Source of the DNA: Luscinia megarhynchos
Lineage: Eukaryota; Chordata; Aves; Passeriformes; Turdidae
Assembly (NCBI GenBank): GCA_034336665.1
Contig: JAPFBE010000032.1
Coordinates: forward strand, 3,534,001-3,598,000
Length of the DNA stretch: 64,000 nt
Direction of reading: 5' to 3'
The notes under the pieces are model-generated. The model saw nothing but the letters and a program-made list of their open reading frames with translations, searched no databases and was not told where the DNA came from. Below are positions 32,722 through 44,100 of the stretch, one piece after another. The translations under genes were made by a program, and so were the position numbers. Every line of letters begins with the position of its first letter. Within the stretch, counting starts at the first letter, position 1.

Positions 32722-32965
32722 CTAACATAATACCTCCCCAGCCAAAATCTCGCAGTATCTCTGCACTTCCCAAGAGAAAGTCCCTCAGCTAAGAGATGCT
32801 AGCAAACTGCACCTCTTCTCCCTTCTCCTCCTCCCAGACACAACTTTTGTCTCTTAAGTGTTGTAGTTATCATCTCTTAGGCAACAAATGGGAGAAAACT
32901 CCCTGAGAGAAAGAAAAACAAAGGAAAAATCCTAACCTCCAACAGCACTGTGATAAACCAAAACA

Positions 32966-34324
32966 AAACCTTTCCGGCTTGATTTGGGTATTATATAGCT
33001 GCACAGTTTTTAACGGGAAGTGAGCTGTAGGGCGATGAAAAGGCCATGGTGCTCCCCAGTGTGTTTTAGCCGGAGTTCAATGTGATGACATTTTTGAGCC
33101 TCAAATGCCTACTGACTTGTTATTTATACCCCAGGACATGTCCCCATACCCAAATCAGTTAATTCCCCAGGAAGCTGCACTTCTCAGGTCTAAAACTACT
33201 TGTGGACTCCTTCAAAGCATCATCATCCCAGGAACAGACTTACACATCTGGCTCTCTCATGCTCTTGTCTTATTGTGGTCCCTGACCATGAACCCAAAAC
33301 TCACCATCTCCTATTGGTAAGCTTAGCCTAGTCCTTCCATTCAACCACTTCACGTCTACCCCTCTATCAGCCTGGCCCAAGGAAAAGCTGCAAATCAGAC
33401 AAAATCCCATTATTCATCTTATTTTGTAGCACAAACCAGTGTCTGGAAAACTGGGGTGAAAGGAAGAGAGATGGTCCAGCAGTGGGCACCACCATGGTCT
33501 TAATCTCCCTCCTGCTGAGTTTGGCATGTCCTTCAAAGTGTGGTAGGAACAACAGGGTAGGTGGAGGCCAGGGGCAGATGGACAAATGGAAATGTGGGTG
33601 TTCAGAGGAACATCTTACATTTGCTGGGGCAGCAACATCTTCTGTAGAAACGAGGACCTCTCAGCACATCTAGCACCACACCTCAGTGTGAGGAGTATCA
33701 CTTTAGACTGAGCCCTGCCAGAACATCCTATAAGAAATACACAGAGTTGAGAATTATATCTGCAATAATGAGATTTCCAAGAGAAGTTGAGGAGGTGCCA
33801 TGACACAAGCAAGGGAGACCTGGGCCTGTAGGGCATGTCTAACCCCTAGGCACCAACTCCCCTCACAGCTGTGGTGCTTGGGGGTGTTCACTGACATCAG
33901 TTTTAATCCCACTCTGCTCATCTGTTTGAGGCTGATGACAATGCACAGTGCTAACACAATTCGGTCACCGGTGCAGAGAAACACCTTCCCCCTCCATGAG
34001 TCCCAGAGTCTGCCATGCTGGACATGCACCCTGAGCACAAAGTGGACACAGTGGGATGGAGAGCAGCATGACCTGGCACAAGAGAATGAGAGATGCAGTC
34101 ACAGTGGAGTGAGGTTTCTGCTTGGAAAAAGCCTTTGGAAAAAGCCTTGTTTCCTCTGTGCAGAGCTGTGTTTCAGGGCAGTGGAGTGAGGCCACACTGC
34201 CCTCTAGTGCTGCAGGGCTTCTCTCTGCCACCAGCCCTGCCTGCTTGGCCACCAAACACCAAGCCAACCTTCAGAGCTGCAATATAAGCCACCCTTGACT
34301 TTTCCACTGACTCTCCTTGAACAA
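32966..34324. other. Unassigned sequence
   Basis: About 1.35 kb between the end of LTR-D and the CR1 copy. Open frames up to 129 residues (33800-34189 plus) have no recognisable domain or paralogue in the window. No gene supported. Confidence 0.4.
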
Positions 34325-34838
34325 CCCACCTAGTTGATCTAGGAAACCCAGTAGATGTAACCTTTTTGGACTTCAGCAAAGCTTTGGATAATCTCACAAA
34401 ACCTTCTGAACAAAATGTCCAGCACACAACTGGATAACCATGTTACATGATGGATGAACAACTGACTCATGAGTTGGGCAGAAAGAGTAACAGCGAATGG
34501 GGTTACATAAGGCTGGGGACCAGTCACTAGTAGGGTTCCACAGGGCTCCATCCTCAGCCCAGTTCTCTTCAACATCTTCATTAATGACTTGGATGCGGGA
34601 CTCAAAGAAATACTAAGTTTGCCAGCGAAACTAAATTGGGAGGAGGTGTTGACTCCCTCAAGTGCAGAGATGCCCTGCAGAGAGACCTGGACAAATTAGA
34701 GAGAGGGGCAATCACCCACTGTATGAAGTTTAACAAAGACAAATGCCAGATTCTTCACTTGGAATGGGGCAACCCTGGATGTACATACAGACTAGGGAAT
34801 GAGAGGCTGGAGAGCAGCACTGCAGAAAGGTACCTGGG
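34325..34838 (+). pseudogene. CR1 LINE, ORF2 reverse transcriptase 3' part, piece 1
   Basis: Non-LTR reverse transcriptase remnant. Reading across frames shows VTFLDFSKALD, the [20 protein letters not shown] block (34533-34595), and KLNWEE/KLERGA-type sequence before NKDKCQILHL. The catalytic Phe-Ala-Asp-Asp position reads Phe-Ala-Ser-Glu, so it is dead. At 34833-34838 (CCTGGG) the copy is cut by the ERVK-like provirus and resumes at 43188. CR1 is the main LINE of birds and other sauropsids. Confidence 0.88.
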
Positions 34839-34999
34839 TATGGGAAGAGATGGGATGGAGTTGAGTTGCAGGCTGTGGGACGCACCTGCAGAAGCACATG
34901 GCAGCACAAAGAAGCACATGGCTGCATGGAGAGACTTGTTTCTGCCTGACCTTGGTGTCACGCGGCAGACCTCTACAGAGAGTAGCCTGCTGGAAGTTG
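34839..34999 (+). repeat. 5' LTR of ERV-C, truncated
   Basis: About 160 bases match the start of the 3' LTR (41850-42010), including CTGCAGAAGCACATGGCAGCACAAAG. The first two bases read TA instead of TG. Homology stops at about 34999 (GGAAGTTGACTG), so the rest of U3, R, U5 and probably the primer site are lost; no primer site is seen in 35000-35154. Confidence 0.8.
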
Positions 35000-35154
35000 A
35001 CTGACATCAGGGATTGAAAGGTGACTAGTGGTTGCACTGGTGAGGATGACGCAGCTGAACTTTACAGAGGGGCTGAAATGAAGCCCGGGGGCTGAAATGA
35101 AGCTTGTGGCTCCAATCAACCTTTCTGCAGAATGGAGGGCAGCAGCTGAGAACT

Positions 35155-36560
35155 ATGGGGAGTGTTGTTTCCCAGAAGCAAAAGAACGTCGCAGACACAC
35201 TGGAACAGATTTTGAAAAAGCATGGCAGGAAAGTTGAATCTACAGATTTGAACAGACTCTTGTTCTGGGCAAAAGACTGTGATCCAACTTTGGATAATGC
35301 TAATATTTTTGACCCTCAGACATGGGACGCTTTAGGGGACACGTTGTGGGACCGAGTCAAGGGTGGCAATGCAGCACTGACAAAGCTTTTGTGTCTGTAG
35401 AGGACTGTGTGCAAGGCGTTAATGGCACATTCGGCCCCCAATAACCAGAAAAAAAGGACACTCATGGCACCGTGACAGCCATGATAGCTCTTCAGGTGCT
35501 GACTTCTTCCATGCCCACTCCTTCCACGAAACACAAGACTTTGACTGTAAGTGGGAGGAGAACCGGAGGATGGCCCCTGGTCCCCCTATCCATTATATGC
35601 AGTAAGAGCCTGATATTTCCCCCCTGACTGGTGGGCAGCAGTGAGAAAACAGGCTGCTGCGGAAGGAGATGCGGACTTATTGCATGCTTTTTCAGTTATT
35701 TACCAGCCCCACCAACTACCTAGATGGGAAAACTTGACTTATGGTGTCATAAAAGAGCTGCATAGCTCAGCCATAGACAATGGCATCAGTGCCCCTTTCA
35801 CAATTAGCCTTCTGGAAACTGTGGTGGACTCAGGATTTGGCACCACAAGTCTTTAAGCAAATAGCACAGATTATGCTGATGAGTATACAAGTCACAGTCT
35901 GGATGTCGGAGTGGAGACAGCTTTGCATTGTTCAAGCTATGGACAATTTACAGTAACCCCTATGGCATGTTTTGCAATCCATTGGTGTCGAAGCTCTTAT
36001 GGGGGAGGGCCAATATGTGCCAACCAGAAGACAGGCTAGGCTGCCTGCAGAAGCCCTTTGGCAGTCAAAGGAGCTTGTTTTGCAGGCTTTTCGTAAAGTG
36101 CCGGAGAGTGGTCTCGCTACATCCTCATTTGTTAATATAAGACAGGAAGCTGATGAATCTTTTAATAAGTTTCTAGATCAGTTAAAAGCTGACCTACATA
36201 AGCAAATAGACAACGCCACCACACAAGAAATATTGCTGAAGCAGTTAGCAGTGGAAAATGCAAATCCCGACTATCAAAAGGTTTTACAGGCCCTGCAAGC
36301 CACCACTGTCGTAGAAATGCTTAAGGCTTGTCAGGGAATCGGCACTGCTGGTGATAACATGACCTTGCTTTTGGAGGCTCTTGCGTTTGTTCCGGATTGA
36401 GTATTTGTTTTTCCATGTGGGAAGCTGGGTCATGAGATGCAAATGCCCCCGGAACAAAAGAGGTTCCAGGGAATCAGGCACATGTGCACGTTGCTGGAAA
36501 GGACCGCACCATGTGAGACAATGCTGATCTAGATTTAGTAAAGAAGGGGGCCCACTCCCT
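35155..36560 (+). pseudogene. gag: ERV-C gag
   Basis: Betaretrovirus-like gag. Matrix opens MGSVVSQKQKN (35155-35400, 81 codons, Gly2 for myristoylation). Capsid follows in pieces: WENLTYGVIKELHSS (about 35730) and the major homology region with FVNIRQEADESFNKFLDQL (36127 onward, in the 35972-36400 frame), ending in LEALAFVPD. A second zinc knuckle CX2CX4HX4C is readable near 36484-36530 (CTCCWKGPHHVRQC) in another frame; the first knuckle is decayed. Several frameshifts and stops. Confidence 0.85.
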
Positions 36561-36663
36561 GCTACATCAATGGACCCTCCAGGAAACCACCAGCAGGGTG
36601 CAGGAGGGAGCCACGCATAGATAGCAAATCAAGCCTCATTGCATTAATCCCCGTAAACGCCTT

Positions 36664-36959
36664 GTGAGCACGGACGGCAGGTGGCACCGGCACGGACCTG
36701 GTCTCCGTCATCACAGTAACTCTTCAGGACAGCAATATGCACTGTTTGTCTTCAGATGTCTGGGGACCGCTGGGCCGGGGGTGTGGTGCACTTGTGATTC
36801 ATTGATTGCCCACCACAAAGTAGGATTTTTTGTTCTGCGTAGACTCATTGATGGGGATTTTACTGGGGAGATTCAAATAATGGTTTGGATCCCTTTACCC
36901 CTTGTCAAATTTCTGAAGGGGCACAAATGGCTCAACTTCTTTATTTCCATGTTAACCTC
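36664..36959 (+). pseudogene. ERV-C dUTPase remnant
   Basis: dUTPase removes dUTP and, in betaretroviruses, is fused at the start of the protease frame. Recognised by GTDLVS, then SSDVWGPLGRG, and best by IDGDFTGEIQIMVW (about 36850), close to the conserved motif with Asp, Tyr/Phe and Gly-Glu. Two frames are needed and the C-terminal part is cut off by the LTR-A insertion at 36960. Its presence supports the class II assignment. Confidence 0.75.
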
Positions 36960-38271
36960 TGTCACGGTGTGACTTGGGTTTGCCAACCTTCATAGATTTG
37001 ATTTCTTTTTGAGACAGGACCCAGGAGTAGAGACAAGGCAGGCTCAAAACTCAAAAAGGTACAAGAAGAAATTTATTAATAATGCAAAAAAAAGAATTAG
37101 AATTCAGGATAAAATTCCTAGATTGTTCCCTCCTCCCGTTCATTCCACATTTCTTACCAACCAACATACAGAGAGAACACTTCAGTCAGTTATACACTTA
37201 AATAATCAGTTCAGTTTACTTCAGAGAGAAAAGTCCCTTTTCTGGTTATGGCTTAGGGGGTGTCTTCACCTTCACAGTCTGCGTCCGCCCGAGACCCACA
37301 GAGCTATGAATTTTCCTCTCATTTACATAGTCATTCCAGAGCCGTGTTATGGGTTACGATGCACACATGGGGTACCACCTCTAAAGGCAGGCTGCCGAAA
37401 AACAAAATTCTCTTCATCTGCTTCTCTATCAAAAGTCTCTGTTCATATTCCAGTCCCAGAACAGAGAGAGCTCAATTTCCCCGAGGCAAAAAGTCTTCTA
37501 CTCAAGCATCCAAACCTCCCCAAGTATATTTCACAGTTTAAAGGAACTAGTGAAGTCACAATCCCCACAGCCCACAAAAAAGGTTTTCAGCTACTTGCAT
37601 CTTTTCAATCTCTTCCCACCAGGAACTTTGTCTTCATCCGACTGACTTCTGTAGTCTCCATGCTTCATTTCTTCTCATTCAGGGGAACTCAGGAGGTCCA
37701 GGATTCCATCCAGGCATAAAGAAGTTACAATTGTATCCAGATTGCAAAGAAACAAACGTGGGCAGCTGGAGTTCTTTCTCTGCCTCGTGGAAAGGCGAGC
37801 CAAGCCCAGCCGGCAGGGCCGGGGCCATGTGGCCGGTGCTGGGGCCATGCGGAGCCCGGGGGCCCCCAAGCCAGAGGCTCCCTGCAGAGCCGGTGCCGGG
37901 CCGGGCCGGGCCCCCCCCCCACCGAGCCCGGGGCCAGGGTTCCGAGCCGGGCCCCCTGCAGAGCCGGGGTGCCAGGCCGGACCCCAGACCGAACCCGGGG
38001 CCGGGCCGGAGCCCTCCGCCAGGGCCTCCCACCCCTCCGGAGGCTGGGAACTGAAAGAGAGCAATTAACTCGATGCCACTTTGATTTGTGAAAGCGAAAT
38101 AACTTTTTCATTGGTTTCCCGAGCTGTCCATCACCAAATCAGCTCTCTGATTGGTGCCAACAGCTCACAGGGGAAGCTCCCAGAGACGGGAGAGTGCCTC
38201 CCACTCCCCAGCCTCATGGAGCCATCCCTGAGGTGAAACCACCCCCCCCCTTACCACGTGAAACCAACACA
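36960..38271 (-). mobile_element. Solo LTR, LTR-A family, 1312 bp, inside ERV-C
   Basis: Starts TGTCACGGTGTGAC and ends GAAACCAACACA, parallel to 16291-17608. Perfect 5-bp duplication ACCTC (36955-36959 and 38272-38276). It separates dUTPase from the protease active site of ERV-C, so it is younger than ERV-C. AATAAA (minus strand) near 37078. GC-rich core at about 37790-38040. Confidence 0.92.
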
Positions 38272-38276
38272 ACCTC

Positions 38277-38640
38277 CCTGGTAGTTTTCTTTGAGTTAGA
38301 GGTAAGAGTGGCTTTGATTTCACTGGCAGCCAGAGATCTTCTGGGCACAATCAATTTGCAGTCATAGACCCACTCTCCAGTGTGCTCTTTGGCATCAAAA
38401 TGAGAAGCTACAAATTGCTGGTATACTTGATAGTAGTGCTGATTTTACTGTTATAGCTTTCTCGGTGTGGCCCACTCATTGACCCCTGACTCAAGCTGCT
38501 AAAGGTCGAGCTGGGGTTGGAGGCCTCTGTATTCTAAAGCAGTGTCAATTTTGCCACAATTGAGGGCCCTGAAGGTCGCACTGCCACTTTAAAACCTTAT
38601 GTACTATCACTCCCTGTTACTGTGTGGGGACAAGACTGAC
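38277..38640 (+). pseudogene. pro: ERV-C protease remnant
   Basis: A stretch just before RT, in the place where retroviral aspartic protease sits. The active site is readable across frames as a VLILLL... region with decay; many stops. Called mainly from position. 38600-38640 leads to the RT start. Confidence 0.45.
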
Positions 38641-39700
38641 TTAGCCAATGGGGTCTTACGTTGGGAACAAATTTATCATAGGGGCCACTGCAGAGCAGCA
38701 TGTGCCAGCCCTCACCTGGATGACAGATCGTCCTGTGTGGGTGGACCAGGGACCCTTATCTCGGGACAAGCTGCAACATTTGCAGCAGCTTGTACAAGAA
38801 CAGCTCCAAGCTGGCCATATCATTCCCACAACTAGCCTGTGGAACTCTCCTGTTTTTGTTATTCAGAAAAAGAGTGGAACATGGTGATTACTGTACAATC
38901 TTAGAAAAATTAATGATGTTATTGTGCCTATGGGAACCCAACAGCCAGGGCTACTGTCTCCTGCAATGTTGCTGCAATCCTGGACCCTTATTTTTACTGA
39001 TTTAAAAGATTGTTTTTTACCATACCACTTTGTGAACATGATGTCCCTCGATTTGCATTTTCTGTGCCTTTCATTAATGCTGCATAGCCCTACCAAAGAT
39101 ATAATTGGAAAGTTTTACCTCAGGGCATGAAAAATAGTCCCACTTTTTGCCAAATTTTTGTTGCTCAAGCACTAGCTCCGGTACGCTTGAAAGTCCCTAA
39201 TGTTTTACTCTGTAATTACATGGATGATATTTTGATTGCTGCTAGCACTCCTGCTGAAGCAGCAAGGGTAAAACAATTGATTATTGAAGCAGCGGAATGA
39301 AACGGTCTGAAAGTAGCAAATGAAAAGGTACAAGAAGCCCCTTGGAAATATTTAGGGTGGAAAATTTTAAATCAAACTGTTCAGCCTTTGCAGCTGCAAT
39401 TGATATCTTGAGTGCCCACCCTCAATGATTTGCAAAAGCTCTTGGGAACAATTAATTTGGCATGCCCTTTATTGGGTATTATAACTGAACAACTAAACCC
39501 CCTTTTCCAGTTACTGAAAGGGGACCCTGAACTTACTTCCCCTCGCACCCTGACACCCAGAAAAACAAGAGCCTTAGAACAGATCACACAGATCTTAATT
39601 GCTCGACAGGCTTGTAGAAAAGTTGATGGTATCCCTGTCAGTTTTTGTCTTATGAATTCCTCTTATCAACCATACACTTTGTTGGCCCAATGAGATGATG
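38641..39700 (+). pseudogene. pol: ERV-C reverse transcriptase
   Basis: RT of class II type. Readable blocks: [20 protein letters not shown] and [19 protein letters not shown] in the 38648-38887 frame; [18 protein letters not shown] (near 39117); and the catalytic YMDD at 39217-39228 in [15 protein letters not shown] with LPQGMKNSP is the alpha/betaretroviral form, unlike the YVDD of ERV-A and ERV-B. The connection follows (39412-39693: LNDLQKLLGTINLACPLLG). Broken by several stops and frameshifts. Confidence 0.9.
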
Positions 39701-41255
39701 CTCAAAAGGACCCTCTCATTATTTCAGAGTGGATTTTTTGCCACATCAATTTGGAAAAAACATTGTTTCCCACATTGAACTGATTTCACTGCCAATACAG
39801 AGAGGTTGACAGCATCTGCTGCAACTTGATGGTGCAGGTCCCTCTGTTATCTACTTACCCATGACCCAAGATTATTTTGATTGGCTGCAGCAACACTCAG
39901 TGGCTTTTCAGGTTGCCCTGCAAGGGTTTTCTGGTCAATTATACATTCATATGCCTTCTCATATTTTGTTGAACAAACTATCGCAGTTGAATTTTATTGA
40001 AAAATCTTACTGTTCCCCAATTCCAATTCCCAATGCCTGCACAGTGTTTACAGATAGCTCTGGAAAGACTGGGTGATCTGTAATAGCGTAGCAAAGTAAT
40101 GGGCAATGTCTACAAGACAAAAAAGTAATTCATGGTTCATCTCATCTGGTAGAATTAGCAGCTGTGGTTAGGACTTCTGAAAAATTTCAGGATGAGCTTA
40201 ACATTATTACTGACTCTGCTTATGTTGCATGTAGAGTGACAAAAATAGAAGCATCTTATATCAAAGAAGTAACTAATCCATTGCTCTTTTCTTTATTACT
40301 GCACTTGCATTTTGCTGTGTAGTTGCCTACGAAAAGGTATTATATCCTACATATACGTTCCCATACTGGTCTTCCTGGCCCAATCTCTGAAGGTAATGTC
40401 CATGCAGACCAGTTATCTGGGGCCATTGTTGTGCCAGATGTTTTTTCTTAGGCACATCTGTCACATGTTTTTTTTTTCACCAGAGTGCAGCAGTTCTTTG
40501 AAAACAATTACAGCTTACACATGAGCAAGCACAGCAAATTGTGCAAGTCTGTGCTGACTGTCAACAAGTAGCACCCTTGCCTGCCCTCAGAGTTCATCCC
40601 CAGGGACTGTAAGCTCTAGAAATCTGGCAGACTGATATTACACATATCCCCGAATTTCGTAAGTTAAAATATGTCTATGTTACAATTAATACCTTTTTGA
40701 CATGTGTTTTTGCCTCTGCCCATTCAGGTGAACATGCAAAAGATGTCCAGCGCCATTTTTTGACCACTTTTGCAGCCCTTGGAGTACCTGTCTCCATAAA
40801 GACTGATAATGGGTCAGCCTATGCATCCAAATGGATAGCTGACTTTTTTCATTTGTGAGGGGCTGTGCCATGTCATGAGCATTCCACATTCCCTTACAGG
40901 TCAAGCAATTGTTGAATAGGCCCATAGCACTCTCAAGTCCACGTTGTTAAAAACAAAAAGAGGGAGTGCGAGGGAATGGGCTATATTCCCCCCCCCCCAA
41001 AAAGATTGCAAAAGCCCTATATGTTCTTAATTTTTTGAATCCCATTCCGAACGACCTAACCCCCATCCAACAACATTTTGGCAAATCACAGGCTCACTTA
41101 GAAACATCTAAGGTATTTGTTAGGAATCTTGAAAGTGAAAAATGAGAAGGCCCCTTTCCACTGATAACCTGAGGAGGGGAGTATATGCTTGTGTTTCCAC
41201 AGATTCTGGTCCAAGATGGGTACCTGCAAGAGTAGTCTAAAGAGCCTTGGTTAAT
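39701..41255 (+). pseudogene. pol: ERV-C RNase H and integrase
   Basis: RNase H: VFTDSSGKTG (about 40042), LVELAAVV and IITDSAYVA keep the acidic residues. Integrase: zinc region (HTGLPG ... CADCQQ), then catalytic WQTDITHIP (about 40625), IKTDNGSAYAS (about 40796), and GQAIVE (about 40901) for the D, D, E triad, and a C-terminal WVPARVV block near 41215. All split over frames with stops; Glu is followed by a stop. Confidence 0.85.
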
Positions 41256-41833
41256 CCAGCTTCATAATCAGCCTGTGGGTGAAGATAAATTCTTGTGAAG
41301 TCATGTTCCACACTGATATTAATAAAGATTTAGGCAAATTTGTAGGTATTTTAGGAAAACCCTCTCAGTCAAGGCTTAAGGCTCTGGCCAAGCCCTAGCC
41401 CTGGCTAACTGGGGATTATACCATCAGATCCAGGTGTTTCTGCCACTAAAAGTGTAATCAAGTCACTTTGACTTGTCAATTTGATATTTTAAAAGCTGGG
41501 CCCCCTTTCAAGGTTAACTTGAAAGTCTTTCCCGGGAAAGGCTCTCCAAGTCTTCACTGTGAAATGGGACTCCCCAGCAATTGCAGACTCTGAGCGATGG
41601 TAAAGTTTTTAGACAATTTTAAGTTGTTTCTCAAGGTTTTATCTGTTTAATCACTGTCTCCATTCATGGGAAGGAGATGTGTGCAGTTACTAGTTATTGA
41701 GTGTTTTGATCTATCCCCCTGTTCACAAGAAAGATCCTGCTTTTGTGAGGAATGGAGTTTGTTTGGTTCAGATGGAGGGCCAAACATGTTCTAATGTTAG
41801 AAGTGTTTTTTCATGATTCTTGTTGGCATAAAA
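41256..41833 (+). other. ERV-C region after integrase, no env recognised
   Basis: In a complete betaretrovirus env would follow here; about 580 bases remain and I see no SU or TM motif. Env was probably lost by deletion. Confidence 0.5.
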
Positions 41834-41849
41834 CAAAAAAGAGGGAATT
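41834..41849 (+). promoter_or_regulatory. Polypurine tract of ERV-C
   Basis: CAAAAAAGAGGGAAT directly precedes the TGTGAGAAGAG start of the 3' LTR. Confidence 0.8.
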
Positions 41850-43187
41850 GTGAGAAGAGATGGGATGGAGTTGCGCTGTGGGCTGTGGGATGTACCTGCA
41901 GAAGCACATGGCAGCACAAAGCATATGACAGCACAGAGAGACTTGTCTCCACCTGACTTTGGGGGGAGGAGGTGTCACGTGGCAGACCCCTACAGAAAGG
42001 AGCCTGCTGGAAGCTGACTGGCTAGTAAACAGTTTGTGATCACCCCATAGAAGGACATTAAGAAAGCGTGTTGCTGACATGGCAACATGAAATAGGTCTC
42101 ATAGTGAGAATTACCATATAAGGAAATACTGTGCCTTGAAAAAGTGTATAAAACCAGCTTGTTTCTTTGAATAAACGATTCAGATTCTGTGCTGGTTTTG
42201 CATGAAAAGTCACCTAAGTCACAAAGCACAGACACACACAGGGGCTGTTTCCTCTATGAGAACTTCCTCTGTGAGCTGCAGGGACTAATTGGAAAGTTGA
42301 TTTAATGATTGACAGCCTGGGTAACCAATTAAAAAGTTACTTCACTTTTATGAATCACATCAGTGAAGTGAAACTCTCTCTTTTGTCTTCCGGCTTGCTT
42401 GAGGTAAGGCTAGCCAGCCTGGCTCGAAAGCCGGGCCTGGCTCCCCTCCCCATGCAGCCTGGCCAGGCAGAGGTGGGGGAGCCACCAAGGCCCCCGCCCC
42501 CGCGCCCCCTCCCCCGTTTTCAACTAGAGGCCCTGACGGCCAGGGGAAAGGGAAACCCTTTGCGAAGATCCTAGCTTCCCCCCAGCGTGGCCACAGCTCA
42601 GCCGGAGCCCTGCCGCCGTTTTGTAAGCAGCCAGGGGGAGGAGAAGCCCCTCAGCTGCCCCCGCATCTTGGAGAAGCGCAGCTGGGCTCTGCAGTTTCAT
42701 CCAGCCTCCTCCACAAAGCCCATGTGGCCAGAAAGTCTTGGCATGGTTCCAGGATGGCATGGCCCAGCTCCCTTCACCTTCTGCATACAATTTTAACCCT
42801 TCTAATGCTTGGATAAAACTGCAGATGTCCTGACCTCCCTTGAATGAGAAGAATAAATGGCTAAACCAAAAAAGAGCTTTTCTCTCTAGAGTGAACTGAA
42901 ATGATTATTTAAGTGGAAAACTGACTGAAGTGTTCTCTGTATGTTGTTGTTAAGAAATATGGAAGGTGGTGGGGGGGGAGGAGGGAGTGATCTGAAAATC
43001 GCATCCCGAATTCCTTATTTTCTCTGTGTTTTAATAAATTTCATTATACCCTTTTAAGTTTTAGGCCTGCCTTGTCTTTGCTCCTAAATCCTATCTCCAA
43101 GAGAAACTGAGTATATTAAAATTGGCAAACCTAAATCAAACCAAGACAGATTTCCTTCCAGACTGAATCTGTGTCTCAGTCATTACA
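41850..43187 (+). repeat. 3' LTR of ERV-C, split by a solo LTR
   Basis: Pieces 41850-42187 and 43154-43187, together about 370 bp. Starts TGTGAGAAGAG and ends GTCATTACA. AATAAA near 42169 precedes the split. The inserted element is 42188-43148. Confidence 0.85.
42188..43148 (+). mobile_element. Solo LTR, relative of LTR-A, 961 bp
   Basis: Starts TGTGCTGGTTTTGCATG and ends TCAAACCAAGACA; flanks GATTC (42183-42187) and GATTT (43149-43153) match in four of five bases. The last ~250 bases (AATAAA near 43032, then TTTTAAGTTTTAGGCCTGCCTTGTCT) are close to LTR-A. The GC-rich core is shorter than in LTR-A. Confidence 0.85.
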
Positions 43188-43223
43188 CCTGGGGGTCCTG
43201 GTCAATGGAATGTTGAGTATGAG
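43188..43223 (+). pseudogene. CR1 LINE, piece 2
   Basis: CCTGGGGGTCCTGGTCAATGG ... continues the CR1 coding sequence interrupted at 34838, then is cut by an LTR at 43224. Confidence 0.8.
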
Positions 43224-43868
43224 TGTCCAAGTTTGGACAAACTTAGGGAAAAAAACCCCCAGAAGAGCTTCCCAGGAAATAAGGAAAAAAAAATTTCACT
43301 CAGGGGGAAAAGTGGAAAAAACCTATTTATTAACACATACAAGAGAAACACTTCCCAGCACAGACCCAGGTGACAAAAAAGTTTTCACCGAGAGAGAGAA
43401 ACTTGGACGCTTCGATCTTCACTAGAAGGGCGAAACGCTTCTCTGGCCGGTGTCCAGCGGCAGGCCGCAGGGTTCCTCCGGAGCTGGTGCTGAATCCTCG
43501 GGGGGTGAGGGGGAGAAGGGAGAGGGGGAGAGAGAGAAAGAAAAAAAACAGCCGGAATAGCCAGCAAGCCTTAAACAGCAGCGAGCTAGACCAAGTAATT
43601 CAAGCAATATAAAGTCAAAAAAAAATCAAGCAAAAAAACCAGCTAACTCACAAACCAGGCCACGAGCCACCACCACAGCAGCGATAGCCACCCGCAGCAG
43701 CAGCCAGAGCCAAGCGCGCAGCCGTGCGAGCACCCCCCCCAAGCCAAGCCCGCGGCAAACCAAGGCCATTCCGCAGAGCAGAGCCCAGGCAGCCCCTCCC
43801 CCGGGAGCAGACAGCTTCATGGCCAAGGGGGCAGGGTGAGGAGTTAGTCAAATCATCAACCCAGGACA
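43224..43868 (-). mobile_element. Solo LTR inside CR1, 645 bp, minus orientation
   Basis: Starts TGTCCAAGTTTGGAC and ends CAACCCAGGACA with a perfect 5-bp duplication ATGAG (43219-43223 and 43869-43873). A polyadenylation signal on the minus strand (complement of TTTATT near 43324) lies close to the left end, fixing orientation. The middle (43430-43830) is GC-rich; frames there are not genes. Confidence 0.85.
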
Positions 43869-44100
43869 ATGAGTAAGCAGTGTGCCCTGGCAGCCAGGAG
43901 GGACAACCGTGTCTTGGGGTGCATCAGGTAAAACATTGCCAGTTGGTCAAAGGAGGTGATTGACCCTCTCTGCGCTGGTGCAGCCTCACCTTGAGTGCTC
44001 TTTGCAGTTTTGGACACCACAATAAAAGAAAGATATTAAGATATTAGAGAGTGTCCAAAGGAGGGCCATGAAGATAGTGAAGGGTCTGGAGGGGATGCCT
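43869..44100 (+). pseudogene. CR1 LINE, piece 3
   Basis: CAGTGTGCCCTGGCAGCCAGGA and the later GTGTCCAAAGGAGGGCCATGAAGAT are typical of the end of CR1 ORF2. Interrupted at about 44100. Confidence 0.85.

Larger units (their letters stand above)
18532..32965 (-). mobile_element. LTR, LTR-D family, minus orientation, in three pieces
   Basis: Pieces at about 18532-18598, 21926-22677 and 32728-32965 together parallel, in reverse, the plus copy at 54511-56610. The first carries GGGCTTTCAGGCAAAGATATGGG; the second, GCAGATGCTCACCCAT and the CAAACAAACAA stretch; the third, GCAGAGATACTGCGAGATTTTGG (all as complement or directly). The right end reads CCAAAACA. It is split by an LTR-F copy (18599-21925) and by a short LTR that in turn holds ERV-A. 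The left end is unresolved between 18376 and 18532. Confidence 0.6.
34839..43187 (+). mobile_element. Provirus ERV-C, class II (ERVK/betaretrovirus-like), decayed
   Basis: Flanked by a perfect 6-bp duplication CCTGGG (34833-34838 and 43188-43193) with CR1 sequence continuing across. Contains a shortened 5' LTR, gag, a dUTPase remnant, protease, RT with YMDD, RNase H, integrase, a polypurine tract and a 3' LTR. No env recognised. Two solo LTRs (36960-38271 and 42188-43148) inserted later. Many stops and frameshifts in every gene. Confidence 0.92.
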
